Positions 8,978-17,877 of a DNA stretch of 64,000 nucleotides are shown piece after piece. Source of the DNA: Photobacterium angustum (GTDB taxonomy: Bacteria > Pseudomonadota > Gammaproteobacteria > Enterobacterales > Vibrionaceae); the NCBI RefSeq assembly GCF_003026365.1, contig NZ_PYOM01000002.1, positions 1-64,000 of the forward strand, in the 5' to 3' direction. The first letter of the stretch is position 1, and each line of letters opens with the position of its first letter. Below the pieces are notes generated by a model that ran no database searches, was not told the DNA's origin, and was given only the letters and a program-made list of their open reading frames with translations. A program made the translations under genes and the position numbers.

Positions 8978-8996
8978 AATAAAAACCATTCTCAAT
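8978..8996 (+). promoter_or_regulatory. Candidate Fur box
   Basis: AATAAAAACCATTCTCAAT matches 13 of the 18 defined positions of the AATGATAATnATTATCATT Fur pattern by eye. It lies directly upstream of the siderophore-interacting protein start at 9006, as expected for iron repression. Confidence 0.55.
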
Positions 8997-9005
8997 TGGT
9001 GAAAA

Positions 9006-9761
9006 ATGAATAACGAAGTAACAGTAATAAACAGCAAAACCATCACAACCAATATGCAACGAATCACTTTTCAAGGAGAGTGCTTATCTGCATTTTCTAA
9101 GAATAGTGCAGGAAACTATATAAAATTACTTTTTGCTGAAAATGGCAGTACTGATATTAGTCTTGTGCCGAAAGGTCAACGACCAGTGATGCGTACCTAT
9201 ACGATTAGAAAATATATTCCGGAAGAAAATAGTATTGAAATCGATTTTGTTCGTCATAATACAGATCAAGGCGATCACAGCTATGCCGCTAAATGGGCGA
9301 AGCAAGCATCATTAGGCGATAAAATTTGTCTATTAGGCCCGGGGGAAATTAAAGACCTCAATCATGATGCAGATTGGTTTTTTATGGTTGCCGATATGAC
9401 TGCACTACCATCATTAACGACAAAAATACAAAGGCTGCCAATAGATGCGAAAGGGTACGCCGTTATTCAAGTTATTGATAAAGATGATATACAGGAATTA
9501 TCTAAGCCTGAAGATATTGAAGTGATATGGATAACAGCCTCTGAATCGCTAGCAGATACTGTAACGTCATTACCTTGGAAAGATGGCAAGGTTTCTGTTT
9601 GGTCAGCCTGTGAATTCGATACCATGCGTGAACTACGACAATATTTTCGTAATGAAAAAAACGTTGAAAGAGAATTCATTTACATTAGCAGTTATTGGAA
9701 AAACGGTGTGTCAGAAGATGGTCACAAAGACATTAAACGTCGAGATGCTGCGAACATATGA
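9006..9761 (+). CDS. Siderophore-interacting protein (ViuB/SIP-like ferric reductase)
   Basis: A cytoplasmic flavoprotein of 251 residues that reduces and releases iron from ferric siderophores. It has the SIP layout: N-terminal FAD-binding barrel with RTYTIRKY (63-70), the GDHSYAAKWA and GDKICLLGPG segments, then the NAD(P)H-binding half starting FFMVADMTALPS, and a C-terminal ISSYWKNGVSEDGH equivalent to the YWRxGxxE signature. The ATG lies 9 nt after the Fur-like box. No siderophore synthesis or uptake genes are adjacent. The next 247 bp hold nothing recognisable. Confidence 0.88.
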   Translation: MNNEVTVINSKTITTNMQRITFQGECLSAFSKNSAGNYIKLLFAENGSTDISLVPKGQRPVMRTYTIRKYIPEENSIEIDFVRHNTDQGDHSYAAKWAKQASLGDKICLLGPGEIKDLNHDADWFFMVADMTALPSLTTKIQRLPIDAKGYAVIQVIDKDDIQELSKPEDIEVIWITASESLADTVTSLPWKDGKVSVWSACEFDTMRELRQYFRNEKNVEREFIYISSYWKNGVSEDGHKDIKRRDAANI

Positions 9762-10008
9762 AAATTATTAATCACTTTTGTAATTTGCAAATGGTATAGA
9801 CGTTTTTTATCGCTATGAACCCGACTAATGAATAAAATCTGCTGATAACAGAAGTATTCATGGTAGCTCAGAAAACTAAAAGTTCACCAGCTGAAAATTG
9901 AACATCATGTATATCATGACAATGAATGCTAACTTACGTTTAAACCAATATAACAACATGCAGATTATATACTTTCAACAAGTAAGAGTTATAACTGCAT
10001 GTTAAACA

Positions 10009-10482
10009 TTAATGAGTACTATCTTTTATACACAGGTTAAGATCTAACGCTTGCTTATTAAAAGTAGGAAAATGAGCTGCTTGTAGATACCCCCAAGCTG
10101 CAAGTATTAAAAATACGAAGGGAATTAATAAGTGCATGGCTGATATTAACCAAGCCAAAAATCCTGTTTTTACTTTCGTTGGTCGATAGACTTTTACGGC
10201 TTTAGGTGGAAAGCGCCTTTCACGAATTCCTGCGATCCCTCGCGGTATCAATATCCAACTCATCGTAAATGCAAATAGTGGAACACCAACCATCACCAAA
10301 TACCAAAAATATTCAGCGAGATTAAAACCTAACCATTCGAAGCAATTTGGACGAGATACAACATCGTTAATAATAGGTATCAGCCAGATTGTATGAAGAA
10401 AGTAAATGACACTCCCAACGAATACTCCAGCCAAGATCCGAACCGCTTTTTCTTTCTTTGAGTATTCTTGAGCATATTCCAT
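10009..10482 (-). CDS. Predicted inner-membrane protein, unknown function
   Basis: A 157-residue protein with about three hydrophobic segments (near residues 18-38, 58-80 and 108-130) and a charged loop containing IRERRFPPKAVKVYRPTKVKTG between the second and third. It has two cysteines (PNCFEW and LNLCIKD). I do not recognise the family. The start has a good GAGGGATCTGCGCA-ATG site, and the gene is likely real given its clean membrane pattern. It stands alone between a siderophore gene on the other strand and pgsA. Confidence 0.65.
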   Translation of the reverse strand: MEYAQEYSKKEKAVRILAGVFVGSVIYFLHTIWLIPIINDVVSRPNCFEWLGFNLAEYFWYLVMVGVPLFAFTMSWILIPRGIAGIRERRFPPKAVKVYRPTKVKTGFLAWLISAMHLLIPFVFLILAAWGYLQAAHFPTFNKQALDLNLCIKDSTH

Positions 10483-10563
10483 TGCGCAGATCCCTCATCC
10501 TTAATCGTTTAATTTTCACTCAATATAACGAAGAGAGGGTGTCTTAACAAATACTAGAAATAT

Positions 10564-10592
10564 AAAAAAAGGCCTGATTAATCAGACCTTTC
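10564..10592 (-). terminator. Rho-independent terminator after pgsA
   Basis: On the minus strand AAAGGTCTGAT-TA-ATCAGGCCTTT is followed by a T-run; it lies 15 nt after the pgsA stop. Confidence 0.85.
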
Positions 10593-10606
10593 AAAAATAG
10601 AACTTA

Positions 10607-11164
10607 CTAGTGATTTTCTGCGTTAAGCAAATCACCTTTGGCTGCTTTTAAATATTGCACCATTGACCAATACGTTAATACCATTGCAACATACAAAGAT
10701 ACATAACCTAACCATACAACGTATTCATGCGGATGCCATAACAACAATAATAGAGCAAACATCTGAGAGGCAGTCTTCACTTTCCCTACCCAAGAAACAG
10801 CGACGCTTGCACGTTTACCAATTTCAGCCATCCATTCACGTAATGCTGAAATAATAATTTCACGACCAATCATAGTGACAGCAGGGATCGTAACCCATAC
10901 TGAATGGTAATGCTCAACCACAAGTACTAAGGCCGTTGCTACCATGAGTTTATCAGCAACAGGATCGATAAAAGCACCAAACCGAGTTGTTTGATTTAAT
11001 TTACGAGCAAGGTAGCCATCGAACCAATCGGTGACACCCGCGACCCAAAAAATTAACGCTGTTGCAAAAGCAGACCACTCGTACGGCACATAAAAGGCAA
11101 TAACAAAAAATGGGATAAGCATGAGCCGGACGAAACTTAAGATGTTAGGTATTGATAAACGCAT
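10607..11164 (-). CDS. pgsA: CDP-diacylglycerol--glycerol-3-phosphate 3-phosphatidyltransferase
   Basis: This is the committed step of phosphatidylglycerol and cardiolipin synthesis, in the inner membrane. The 185 residues are the usual length. The CDP-alcohol phosphotransferase motif D-G-x2-A-R-x8-G-x3-D-x3-D is complete (D49, G50, A53, R54, G63, D67, D71), flanked by hydrophobic segments. It follows uvrC by 109 nt in the conserved gammaproteobacterial order uvrY-uvrC-pgsA and is closed by a strong terminator. Confidence 0.95.
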   Translation of the reverse strand: MRLSIPNILSFVRLMLIPFFVIAFYVPYEWSAFATALIFWVAGVTDWFDGYLARKLNQTTRFGAFIDPVADKLMVATALVLVVEHYHSVWVTIPAVTMIGREIIISALREWMAEIGKRASVAVSWVGKVKTASQMFALLLLLWHPHEYVVWLGYVSLYVAMVLTYWSMVQYLKAAKGDLLNAENH

Positions 11165-11273
11165 AATATTATTCTTATGTTCAAAATCAGAGTTTAATCT
11201 ACTTCCCTAGCCTACTCCAAAGTCTGCTTAGGTGCGAATTTATCAGTAAATTAAACCAAAAAAGTGCAGCGAA

Positions 11274-13124
11274 CTAATTATGTTGCAATGCATCGACTAT
11301 TTTTTCTGCTAAAGCAGGACTAATACCAGGTACTTTAGCAATTTCTTCTTTACTTGCTTTCTTCAGCTCTTGCATACCACCCATATATTTGAGTAACGCT
11401 TGGCGTCGTTTAGGCCCAATACCTTCCACATCTTCTAGACTACTACGCTTTCGAACTTTTGCACGTTGAGCGCGGTGACCACTAATAGCATGGTTATGAC
11501 TTTCATCACGAATATGCTGGATAAGATGCAATGCTGGTGAATCGCTTGGCATAGAAAACTCTTCACCTGTAACAAATATGAGCGTTTCTAAACCAGGCTT
11601 ACGTGTCGTGCCTTTTGCCACACCGACAAGTAAAGGTCGTTTTGGCCAATCAGCAATATACGGCTTCACTACATCATACGCTGTTGATAACTGACCTCTA
11701 CCGCCATCTATGAAAATTATGTCTGGAATTTTATCTAATTCCATATTTTTGCTATAACGACGCTCCAAAACTTGTGCCATTGCTGCGTAATCATCACCAC
11801 CAGTAATACCAGTTATATTATAACGACGATATTCTTGCTTTAATGGCCCTTCCTGATTAAACACAACACATGAGGCAACCGTTTTTTCCCCCATCGTATG
11901 GCTAATATCAAAACATTCCATACGTGAGATCGCCTTTAAGTTTAAAGCTTGTTGAAGAGCAAAGAAACGCTCTTGTATCGTTAAACGGTGATTAATTTTG
12001 CTCGTCAGTGCGGTTTCTGCATTCGTCTTTGCCAATTTTAAATACTGAGCACGAGTTCCTCGTGGATTGTATTTAAAACTGATAGTGCGCCCAGCCATTT
12101 CCGTTAACGCTTTAGCAATAGTTTCACCTTCTTCTCCCAGCGTTTCACTTAATAAAATGACACTCGGGATCACTCGACCTTCAACTTGGTTGAAATAGTA
12201 TTGAGTAACAAACCCTGAAAGAACTTCTGTTAACGTTGCATCAACGGGCACTTTAGGAAAATAACTGCGACTGCCTAAGATCTTACCTTGACGAATATAT
12301 AATCCATGAATGCATGCCATCCCATTACTGTGTGCAATACCAATAACATCTATATCATCTTCATTGTCTTGGCTTACGAACTGCTGTTCTTGAATACGTC
12401 TTAGTGCTTGGATTTGGTCGCGATATCGTGCTGCTTGCTCAAACTCTAACGCTTGGCTAGCTTGCTCCATTTTATCAACCATAATGCTAATCACTTGGCG
12501 ATCTTTACCCTGTAAAAATAATCGCACCAATTGCACTTGCTGTTGATAGTCATCGTCACTGATCAATCCTTCTACACAAGGCCCAGAGCAACGTCCAATT
12601 TGATACATCAAACATGGACGACTTCGGTTTGCATATACTGAATCTTCACACTGACGAACCGGAAAGATTTTTTGCATAAGATGCAAGCTTTCGCGTACTG
12701 CACCGGCATCAGGATATGGACCAAAGTATTCACCTTTGCGACGCTTAACACCGCGGTGAATCGACAAGCGTGGATGTTTACTTGCACTTAGAAGAATATA
12801 AGGATAAGACTTATCATCACGCAGTAGTACATTATATTTAGGTAAATACTGCTTGATGTAGTTATGTTCAAGGATAAGCGCTTCAGTTTCAGTATGGGTT
12901 ACCGTCACATCCACATTGCAGATATTTTTAACTAAAGCACGTGTTTTTTCACCCGCAACATTAGTTCGAAAATAACTAGAAAGGCGTTTTTTTAAATCTT
13001 TTGCTTTACCTACGTAAATAACCACACCAGTAGCGTCATACATACGATAGACGCCTGGCTGGTGTGTTACTGTTTTCAGAAAAGCTTGAGAATCAAAACT
13101 TTTTTCGTTTGGAACATCTGACAC
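11274..13124 (-). CDS. uvrC: Excinuclease ABC subunit C
   Basis: UvrC makes both incisions in UvrABC nucleotide excision repair. The 616 residues carry an N-terminal GIY-YIG nuclease (GVYRMYD...[14 protein letters not shown], about residues 24-50 onward), a UVR domain near 205-240, the RNase H-like C-terminal nuclease and tandem helix-hairpin-helix motifs at the end ([30 protein letters not shown]). The start is GTG: its G is also the last base of the uvrY TAG stop (TAGTG), so the two genes overlap by one base and are probably translationally coupled. Confidence 0.97.
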   Translation of the reverse strand: MSDVPNEKSFDSQAFLKTVTHQPGVYRMYDATGVVIYVGKAKDLKKRLSSYFRTNVAGEKTRALVKNICNVDVTVTHTETEALILEHNYIKQYLPKYNVLLRDDKSYPYILLSASKHPRLSIHRGVKRRKGEYFGPYPDAGAVRESLHLMQKIFPVRQCEDSVYANRSRPCLMYQIGRCSGPCVEGLISDDDYQQQVQLVRLFLQGKDRQVISIMVDKMEQASQALEFEQAARYRDQIQALRRIQEQQFVSQDNEDDIDVIGIAHSNGMACIHGLYIRQGKILGSRSYFPKVPVDATLTEVLSGFVTQYYFNQVEGRVIPSVILLSETLGEEGETIAKALTEMAGRTISFKYNPRGTRAQYLKLAKTNAETALTSKINHRLTIQERFFALQQALNLKAISRMECFDISHTMGEKTVASCVVFNQEGPLKQEYRRYNITGITGGDDYAAMAQVLERRYSKNMELDKIPDIIFIDGGRGQLSTAYDVVKPYIADWPKRPLLVGVAKGTTRKPGLETLIFVTGEEFSMPSDSPALHLIQHIRDESHNHAISGHRAQRAKVRKRSSLEDVEGIGPKRRQALLKYMGGMQELKKASKEEIAKVPGISPALAEKIVDALQHN

Positions 13125-13768
13125 TATAACGTCTCTGTATCAAGCATTCCATGTCGAATGGCAAGATGCGTTAATTCAACATCACCACTAATATCCAGTT
13201 TGTTAAACAAACGATAGCGATAACTATTAACGGTTTTCGGACTCAAATTTAATTGCTCCGAAATATCTGTTACCTTCTGTCCTTTCGTGATCATCATCAT
13301 TATCTGAAGTTCACGCTCAGAAAGCTCTTTAAAAGGATTCTCAGAATTTGAAGCAAATTGGCTTAACGCCATCTGCTGCGCAATTTCAGGTGAAATGTAA
13401 CGCTGGCCACTGTTTACCATTCTTATCGCATTAACCATTTCATCTGGTCCCGCTCCCTTTGTTAAGTAGCCAGCAGCACCTGCTTGCATAACTTTTGTTG
13501 GAAATGGGTTTTCGGTATGAATTGTTAAAACAATAATTTTTACATCGGGATTGAATCGTAAAATCTTACGGGTCGCTTCAAGTCCACCAATACCAGGCAT
13601 ATTCATATCCATAAGAATAATGTCGGCATGATTGCTACGGCACCATTTTACGGCTTCCTCACCACTGATGGCTTCCCCTACCACTTTAATACCACGGACA
13701 TCTTCTAGAAGACGTCGAATCCCTGTGCGAACCAGTTCGTGATCATCTACAAGGAATACATTAATCAA
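13124..13768 (-). CDS. uvrY: Response regulator UvrY/VarA/GacA
   Basis: A LuxR/FixJ-type response regulator of 214 residues. The receiver domain has the acidic pair D8-D9, phosphoacceptor D54 (LMDMNMP) and K104; the C-terminal helix-turn-helix shows [15 protein letters not shown] and [14 protein letters not shown]. In this family the BarA/VarS kinase phosphorylates it and it activates Csr-type small RNAs (established for E. coli and Vibrio). It leads the uvrY-uvrC-pgsA cluster. No csrB-like RNA was recognised nearby. Confidence 0.95.
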   Translation of the reverse strand: MINVFLVDDHELVRTGIRRLLEDVRGIKVVGEAISGEEAVKWCRSNHADIILMDMNMPGIGGLEATRKILRFNPDVKIIVLTIHTENPFPTKVMQAGAAGYLTKGAGPDEMVNAIRMVNSGQRYISPEIAQQMALSQFASNSENPFKELSERELQIMMMITKGQKVTDISEQLNLSPKTVNSYRYRLFNKLDISGDVELTHLAIRHGMLDTETL

Positions 13769-14393
13769 GCTGTATCTCCAATGATTTGGCTCTGCACCCA
13801 GCCAGAATGGCAGGATAGCTACTACTAATACTACATAATTCTACCTTAACTTAACACTTCGCCAAATGCTGATTCTGTGTATCAGCGCAAAGTTTAGTAT
13901 CAAGTTAAAGCTTGACAATACGTTGTTTTATTATTCTTTATTACACGCTCCAAAATAAAGAGCGTCTATTGATTATTTCCTATTTGGGAGAAAAAATAAA
14001 GCGAAAAATATAATATTTCCAATTAGTTATAATTATCAATCAAATAACAGTTTGTTACATCATTTATGATTTATAAAATTTAGATCTAACGCTAAGTTTG
14101 TAATGACTTTTGCTATCTCTACTATATTGAGTGTAATTGATTATGTGATTTTTTTTACTCGAATAGAAAAATAAGCGCAAAAAAACACCAGTAACGAATA
14201 TACATCAACCTCTTAAACCTCTATGACTCCAGTTTTTACATCAAGATCCATACCTCTATAAAATCAACGAACACATTGTAAAAATTCGCGTTTTATTAGC
14301 TCTATAATGTATTGAAACATTGAATAAAATAACAGCAAATACCGACTAAATTTTAGTTTTGAATATTTATTTAAATAAAGTCGTTCATTCTTT
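13769..14393. other. Gene-free interval upstream of uvrY
   Basis: AT-rich DNA between the divergent uvrY and ECF transporter genes. It must hold the uvrY promoter, but I could not place it. No ORF with a ribosome site and no recognisable RNA gene is visible in this part. Confidence 0.6.
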
Positions 14394-14409
14394 AGACGTC
14401 TAGATGTAA
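14394..14409 (+). promoter_or_regulatory. Candidate MetJ operator (tandem met boxes)
   Basis: AGACGTCT, an exact met box, is followed without gap by AGATGTAA, which matches 5 of 8 positions. MetJ binds tandem 8-bp boxes. It lies about 110 bp upstream of the -10 element proposed for the ECF operon. One perfect box in 64 kb could occur by chance, so the adjacent partial box and the position are the only extra support. Confidence 0.4.
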
Positions 14410-14491
14410 AGCATTCCCTTCGCTTACTTAATAGAGTATTATATGCGCCGCTTTTGGTTCTACTCTTTTTTCGATATCTCGAACTCAGAAA

Positions 14492-14520
14492 TTAGGCCGA
14501 CACCGCTCTTGTTTTATAAT
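14492..14520 (+). promoter_or_regulatory. Candidate promoter of the ECF transporter operon
   Basis: A perfect TATAAT -10 element lies at 14515-14520. The -35 region 17 nt upstream (TTAGGC) is poor, suggesting an activator or weak promoter. Transcription would begin near 14527, exactly at the first stem of the RNA element described next. Confidence 0.5.
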
Positions 14521-14525
14521 GGATT

Positions 14526-14634
14526 ATTCGCGTTGAGTGACAACATTTAGCATAACTTGCTATTGATTATCACCAACTTTGGCATGGCTGCTAAACCGGT
14601 GACATTTACTTAACCATAAAGCATACGCGAATCC
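14526..14634 (+). ncRNA. Candidate riboswitch-like structured leader of the ECF transporter
   Basis: The sequence can fold as a three-way junction. P1 is ATTCGCGT (14526-14533) with ACGCGAAT (14625-14632), 8 bp. P2 is TAGCA-TAACT-TGCTA (14548-14562). P3 is TCACC/GGTGA (14570-14574/14598-14602) enclosing TTTGGC-ATGGCT-GCTAAA (14578-14595). The P3 loop ATGG (14584-14587) can pair with CCAT (14614-14617) as a pseudoknot. The predicted transcript starts at P1 and a vitamin-type transporter follows, which is the usual riboswitch setting. I do not recognise an Rfam class. Folding was done by eye. Confidence 0.45.
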
Positions 14635-14696
14635 AGTTTTTATATGTGTTGTTCAATATACGTTGAATAATTATCAAGAGTTTACAAGGTTTAGTT

Positions 14697-15248
14697 ATGA
14701 GTCTTTCAGCCAAAACGGTTGTTCTGATTGCTATCGGTGCTGCACTTTACGGCATTGGGGGGTTACCTATGTTTGGTATTCCTGTTTTTGCAAACACAAC
14801 TTTAAAGCCAGCAATGGCTGTATTGGCACTATTCGCTGTTTTATTTGGCCCATTAGTTGGCTTTCTTGTTGGTTTTATCGGCCACTGGGTGACAGATCTG
14901 TTTGCCGGATGGGGAGTTTGGTTCACTTGGGTTTTAGGCTCTGGAATCGTCGGTATGATCATTGGTTTATATCCTAAACTAACTCGCGAACGCTTGGAAA
15001 AAGGCCTTTTTTCTAAGCTTGACTTCACTCTATTTGTAGTACTCGCATTCTTAGGCAATGTTATTGGTTACGGCTGTTCTGCCTTTTTAGACTCTATTCT
15101 CTATGCCGAACCTTTTGCCAAAGTCTTAGCGCAACTTGTCATTATTGCTGCAGGTAACACAACATTAATTGCTGTTGTGGGACACTTTATTTTGACATCT
15201 GTAGCTAAACGCAAACAGCAAAGCTACAACCTCAAAGAGGCATACTAA
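14697..15248 (+). CDS. ECF transporter S component (UPF0397 family)
   Basis: A substrate-binding membrane subunit of an energy-coupling factor transporter, 183 residues with about five or six hydrophobic segments. The N-terminus ([20 protein letters not shown]) and [17 protein letters not shown] are characteristic of the UPF0397 family, which some databases name as riboflavin transporters; the true substrate here is not shown. The ATG has an AAGG site 7 nt upstream. It is followed after 2 nt by the ATPase gene and then the T component, a complete dedicated ECF transporter. The leader carries a possible riboswitch. Confidence 0.88.
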   Translation: MSLSAKTVVLIAIGAALYGIGGLPMFGIPVFANTTLKPAMAVLALFAVLFGPLVGFLVGFIGHWVTDLFAGWGVWFTWVLGSGIVGMIIGLYPKLTRERLEKGLFSKLDFTLFVVLAFLGNVIGYGCSAFLDSILYAEPFAKVLAQLVIIAAGNTTLIAVVGHFILTSVAKRKQQSYNLKEAY

Positions 15249-15250
15249 GC

Positions 15251-16945
15251 ATGGCTATTCAATTTACTGATTTCTCATTTAAATATTGGGCACTTGAAAA
15301 GCCAACGTTAAAAAATATCAATCTCACAATTAATACTGGTGAGAAAGTCGTGATTATTGGTCCTAGTGGGAGTGGTAAATCAACATTAGGACAATGTCTT
15401 AATGGCCTAATTCCACATGCAATCAAAGGTGATTGTTCTGGAACACTTACTATCAATCAGCAAGATACTCAAAAAATGGACCTCGACCACTGTACAAGTA
15501 TGGTTGGTACAGTATTGCAAGATACTGATGGTCAATTTGTAGGATTAAGTGTCGGCGAAGACATCGCTTTTGCGCTCGAAAATCAAATGATCCCACAAAA
15601 AGAGATGCACGATATTGTTCAAGCAACGGCTGACATGATTGATTTGAACGCCATCATTGATCACTCACCATTTGATTTAAGTGGTGGTCAAAAACAACGT
15701 GTATCTTTAGCCGGTGTGATGGTTGATGATGTCGATATTCTCTTATTTGATGAGCCTTTAGCAAGCCTTGACCCAAAAACAGGTAAAGCCGCAATAGAAA
15801 TCATTGATAACCTGCATAAAGATACAGGCAAAACAGTGATTATCATTGAACACCGTTTAGAAGATGTGCTCCACCGTCCCGTTGATCGCATCATTATGAT
15901 GAATCGTGGTGAAATTGTTGCCGACATGACGCCTAACGAATTATTAGCAAGTACGATACTTGAGCAGCATGGTATTCGTGAGCCTCTATATATTTCAGCA
16001 ATTAAAGCGGCTGGTTGTACACTTTCAAAAGACGATAACCCCGCTTATTTCTCTACCCTTTCGCTAGAAAAATTTAAGCCACAACTAGAGCAATGGTTTC
16101 ATCAAGTAGCGCCAATACAAAATCCAGAGCATAGCGATATCTTATTGAGCGTGAAAAACTTGTCTTACTCCTATGATGGCGTAAAAAACACCCTTAATGA
16201 TATTAGCTTTGATGTTCATAAAGGCGAATTTGTTTCTATTATGGGCAAAAATGGCTCGGGTAAGTCAACCATTACTCGTTTAATCATGGGAGTATTAGAG
16301 CAAGATAGCGGTACTATTTCATTAAACGGTGATAATCTCGCTAATTGTTCTATCTTTGAACGCAGTCATAAAATTGGTGTTGTATTACAAAACCCCAATC
16401 ATATGATTTCACACCACATGATTTTTGATGAAGTCGCATCAGGGCTTCGTAACCGTGGTGTTGACGAAAATACAGTAAAAGACAAAGTTAATCACATGCT
16501 TGAGCTCTGCGGCTTAGGTCGTTACCGTGAATGGCCGATTGATGCACTGAGTTTTGGTCAAAAGAAACGTGTAACCATTGCGACGATGCTTGTGTTAGAG
16601 CCTGAATTGTTGATTCTTGACGAGCCAACAGCAGGACAAGACTACCATCACTACACCGCAATGATGGCATTCATTAAAGAACTCAATGAAAAGCTTGGTA
16701 TTACTATCATTATTATCTCGCATGATATGCATTTAGTACTGGAATATACACAACGCGCCATTGTTATTGCTGACAGTCAATTGCTTGCAGATGACAGTGT
16801 CTACCGTATATTTAGCCAGCCAACCCTACTTGATAAAGCTAACTTAACTGTGACAAGTCTTTACACTTTAGCTGAAGCTATGGGCATTACACGTATCGAC
16901 AACTTCATCCGTTGTTTTATTGAGCACGAAGCAAAAACGAAATAA
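15251..16945 (+). CDS. ECF transporter fused ATPase (A-A' tandem ABC domains)
   Basis: A single 564-residue protein with two ABC ATPase domains, equivalent to EcfA and EcfA' in one chain. Domain 1 has Walker A GPSGSGKST (37-45), signature LSGGQKQR and Walker B ILLFDEPLASLDP. Domain 2 (from about residue 295) has Walker A GKNGSGKST, a degenerate signature LSFGQKKR and Walker B LLILDEPTAGQD. It is cytoplasmic and powers uptake with the S and T subunits encoded on either side (gaps of 2 nt each). Confidence 0.92.
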   Translation: MAIQFTDFSFKYWALEKPTLKNINLTINTGEKVVIIGPSGSGKSTLGQCLNGLIPHAIKGDCSGTLTINQQDTQKMDLDHCTSMVGTVLQDTDGQFVGLSVGEDIAFALENQMIPQKEMHDIVQATADMIDLNAIIDHSPFDLSGGQKQRVSLAGVMVDDVDILLFDEPLASLDPKTGKAAIEIIDNLHKDTGKTVIIIEHRLEDVLHRPVDRIIMMNRGEIVADMTPNELLASTILEQHGIREPLYISAIKAAGCTLSKDDNPAYFSTLSLEKFKPQLEQWFHQVAPIQNPEHSDILLSVKNLSYSYDGVKNTLNDISFDVHKGEFVSIMGKNGSGKSTITRLIMGVLEQDSGTISLNGDNLANCSIFERSHKIGVVLQNPNHMISHHMIFDEVASGLRNRGVDENTVKDKVNHMLELCGLGRYREWPIDALSFGQKKRVTIATMLVLEPELLILDEPTAGQDYHHYTAMMAFIKELNEKLGITIIIISHDMHLVLEYTQRAIVIADSQLLADDSVYRIFSQPTLLDKANLTVTSLYTLAEAMGITRIDNFIRCFIEHEAKTK

Positions 16946-16947
16946 TC

Positions 16948-17790
16948 ATGAAAACCAATAAATTCAAATTTGGTATTAGTTATATTAATACCCATTCATG
17001 GCTACACTCGCTAAACGGTATTACTAAACTCATTCTCTTTATGGCTTGGGTTACCATGGTATTATTGACGTTCGATCTACGCGTTATTTGTGGATTGATT
17101 GTTTTAGGTCTGTTCTTACTTAAAGAAACCAAAATACCTTTTAAGGTTTATAAACCGTTACTCATGGGTACAGCTATCGTTTTACTGATGAACGCATTAT
17201 TTATGTTCTTGATTGCGCCGCAACAAGGTACCGATTATATGCACAGTAAAACCGTTCTGATCCATCTCTTTGGTCATTACGATATTACACTTGAAACATT
17301 GTTTTACTTGTTAACAGTGACACTGAAATATTTCAGCATGTTCCCGATCGCATTGGTGTTTGTGTTCACCACTCATCCGACAGAGTTTTCAGCGAGTTTA
17401 AACAAACTGGGGGTACCTTATCGTGTTGCTTACGCTGTTAGCTTAACCTTACGTTACCTGCCAGAAGTGATGAAAGACTTCACCAACATTATGCATGCTC
17501 AACAAGCACGTGGGGTAGATATTTCAAAAAATGCACCGGTGATGACACGTATCCGTAATGTCGCAAAGATTCTTGGCCCATTAATTTTTTCAAGCTTAGA
17601 TCGTGCAGATGTCATTTCGAATGCAATGACTTTACGTGGTTTTGGACGTAATAAAAAGCGTACTTGGTATAGCTTAAAACCAATGACTAAAAATGACTTC
17701 ATTGCTTTAGCAATTATTGTAGCGATACTTGGGTTTGGTATTTTCCACCGCGTTGAATCTACCAGCTTATTTTGGTACCCATTCCACTAA
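16948..17790 (+). CDS. ECF transporter transmembrane T component
   Basis: A 280-residue membrane protein with about five hydrophobic segments and the CbiQ/EcfT coupling-helix motifs QQARGVDIS and LRGFGRNK, the two Ala/Leu-Arg-Gly signatures that contact the ATPases. It is the last gene of the S-A-T operon, 2 nt after the ATPase, and ends before a strong hairpin shared with convergent lgt. Confidence 0.9.
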   Translation: MKTNKFKFGISYINTHSWLHSLNGITKLILFMAWVTMVLLTFDLRVICGLIVLGLFLLKETKIPFKVYKPLLMGTAIVLLMNALFMFLIAPQQGTDYMHSKTVLIHLFGHYDITLETLFYLLTVTLKYFSMFPIALVFVFTTHPTEFSASLNKLGVPYRVAYAVSLTLRYLPEVMKDFTNIMHAQQARGVDISKNAPVMTRIRNVAKILGPLIFSSLDRADVISNAMTLRGFGRNKKRTWYSLKPMTKNDFIALAIIVAILGFGIFHRVESTSLFWYPFH

Positions 17791-17822
17791 TTACTTAGCT
17801 TTCAGTATCAGTTAACAGCAAC

Positions 17823-17853
17823 AAAAAAGCCGATCATGAGATCGGCTTTTTTA
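17823..17853. terminator. Bidirectional terminator between ecfT and lgt
   Basis: AAAAAAGCCGAT-CATG-AGATCGGCTTTTTTA has a GC-rich stem with an A-run on one side and a T-run on the other, between two convergent genes. Confidence 0.9.
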
Positions 17854-17877
17854 TATCTACAGTACAAAGAATCGTTT

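Noticed and set aside
9467..9679. Minus-strand ORF inside the siderophore-interacting protein gene
   Set aside because: Complete overlap with a well-supported gene on the other strand and no motif of its own.
14431..14472. Terminator-like AGAGTA...TACTCT plus T-run upstream of the ECF operon
   Set aside because: The loop is 22 nt with only 6 bp of stem and no transcript or gene ends there; too weak to call.
14522..14539. Tetrahydrofolate class I riboswitch
   Set aside because: Only the 5' strand looks similar (from memory); the conserved 3' half is not visible. Kept as an unclassified structured leader.
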